This document shows positions 5,128 to 5,367 of a stretch of 5,367 bases of DNA, one piece after another. The position numbers and the translations under genes are program-made. Source of the DNA: Candidatus Nealsoniibacteriota bacterium (GTDB lineage: Bacteria > Patescibacteriota > Minisyncoccia > Minisyncoccales > PWPS01); contig PWGJ01000037.1 in NCBI GenBank assembly GCA_003554445.1, positions 1 to 5,367 of the forward strand, given 5' to 3'. Below the pieces are notes generated by a model. It was not told the DNA's origin. It did no database searches and saw only the letters and a list, made by a program, of their open reading frames with translations. How positions within the stretch are numbered: the first letter of the stretch is position 1; each line of letters begins with the position of its first letter.

Positions 5128-5367
5128 ATGATTAAAAAAATAATATTGATGATGTTGTTTGTCATGGTTATTATGCCATATCAAGTTGTAGGGGTTAGTG
5201 ATTTTAACGTTCAAGCGTTTGAACCTGATGAGATAAATAAAAATACTGCGACATTAAAAGGAGAAGTAATTAACCCTAAAAATAGAGAATTAATTATATA
5301 TGTAAACTATAAGAAGAAAAATGAAACAGATTATACAGAAGAATTATTTGTTGCCGGTGTTACAAGT
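5128..5367 (+). CDS. Secreted protein with Fn3-like N-terminal domain (3' truncated by window edge)
   Basis: The 80 visible codons have no stop. The ATG lies two bases after the stop of the 4787 gene, with a GGAGGT site five bases upstream, so this is the third gene of the surface-protein unit. Residues 1 to about 22 are a signal peptide (basic MIKK, then ILMMLFVMVIM, with a small-residue site near VVG). The following sequence contains TATLKGEVINP and ELIIYVNYKKKNE, the alternating strand pattern typical of an early fibronectin type III or related beta-sandwich domain. It is likely exposed on the virion or cell surface. Whether it has a C-terminal membrane anchor like its upstream neighbour cannot be seen. 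Confidence 0.8.
   Translation, partial: MIKKIILMMLFVMVIMPYQVVGVSDFNVQAFEPDEINKNTATLKGEVINPKNRELIIYVNYKKKNETDYTEELFVAGVTS

Noticed and set aside
1..5367. tRNA, rRNA, insertion sequence or integrase/attachment site
   Set aside because: No cloverleaf, rRNA-like segment, transposase motif or long terminal repeat was seen. The window is nearly fully coding with the intergenic contents listed.

Overview
The window is AT-rich, with six protein genes all on the + strand and almost no spare DNA. It reads as part of an archaeal virus or a provirus/plasmid derived from one. The archaeal signals are two TTTATAAAT boxes, each ending exactly 23 nt before an ATG that has no Shine-Dalgarno site (leaderless starts). 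Genes inside the transcription units instead carry strong GGAGGT or GGTGAT sites. The gene set is the C-terminal part of a family B DNA polymerase resembling protein-primed enzymes, an 80-residue two-helix membrane protein, a 1085-residue secreted and membrane-anchored modular surface protein, and small membrane or secreted proteins. This combination best matches spindle-shaped archaeal viruses (His1-like or the Nitrosopumilus virus type). That assignment is inference from gene content and architecture, not from a database match.

Layout: 2-658 is the polymerase end, cut by the window edge. 655-1101 is a basic protein of unknown role, translationally coupled to the polymerase through an ATGA overlap. 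1102-1157 holds a palindrome and a promoter. 1158-1400 is the candidate major capsid protein. 1401-1527 is a dense intergenic stretch with a hairpin and T-run, a solitary 19-nt sequence identical to the processed Cas12a (type V-A) CRISPR repeat, a TAGAT-repeat tract, a 15-nt copy of the capsid gene start, and a second promoter. 1528-4785 is the large surface protein: signal peptide, three Ig/cadherin-like modules, a LamG-like lectin domain, three more modules, an Asp/Pro linker and three membrane helices. 4787-5125 is a small membrane protein. 5128 to the right edge is the start of a secreted protein with an Fn3-like domain.

Functionally the left side is genome replication and the right side is virion structure and host attachment. 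The standout observation is the lone Cas12a-type repeat directly behind the presumed capsid gene. No second repeat, no cas gene and no true array is visible. It could be a viral mini-array (repeat plus one guide) aimed at a competitor, or a repeat-mimic RNA that occupies the host Cas12a (an RNA anti-CRISPR).
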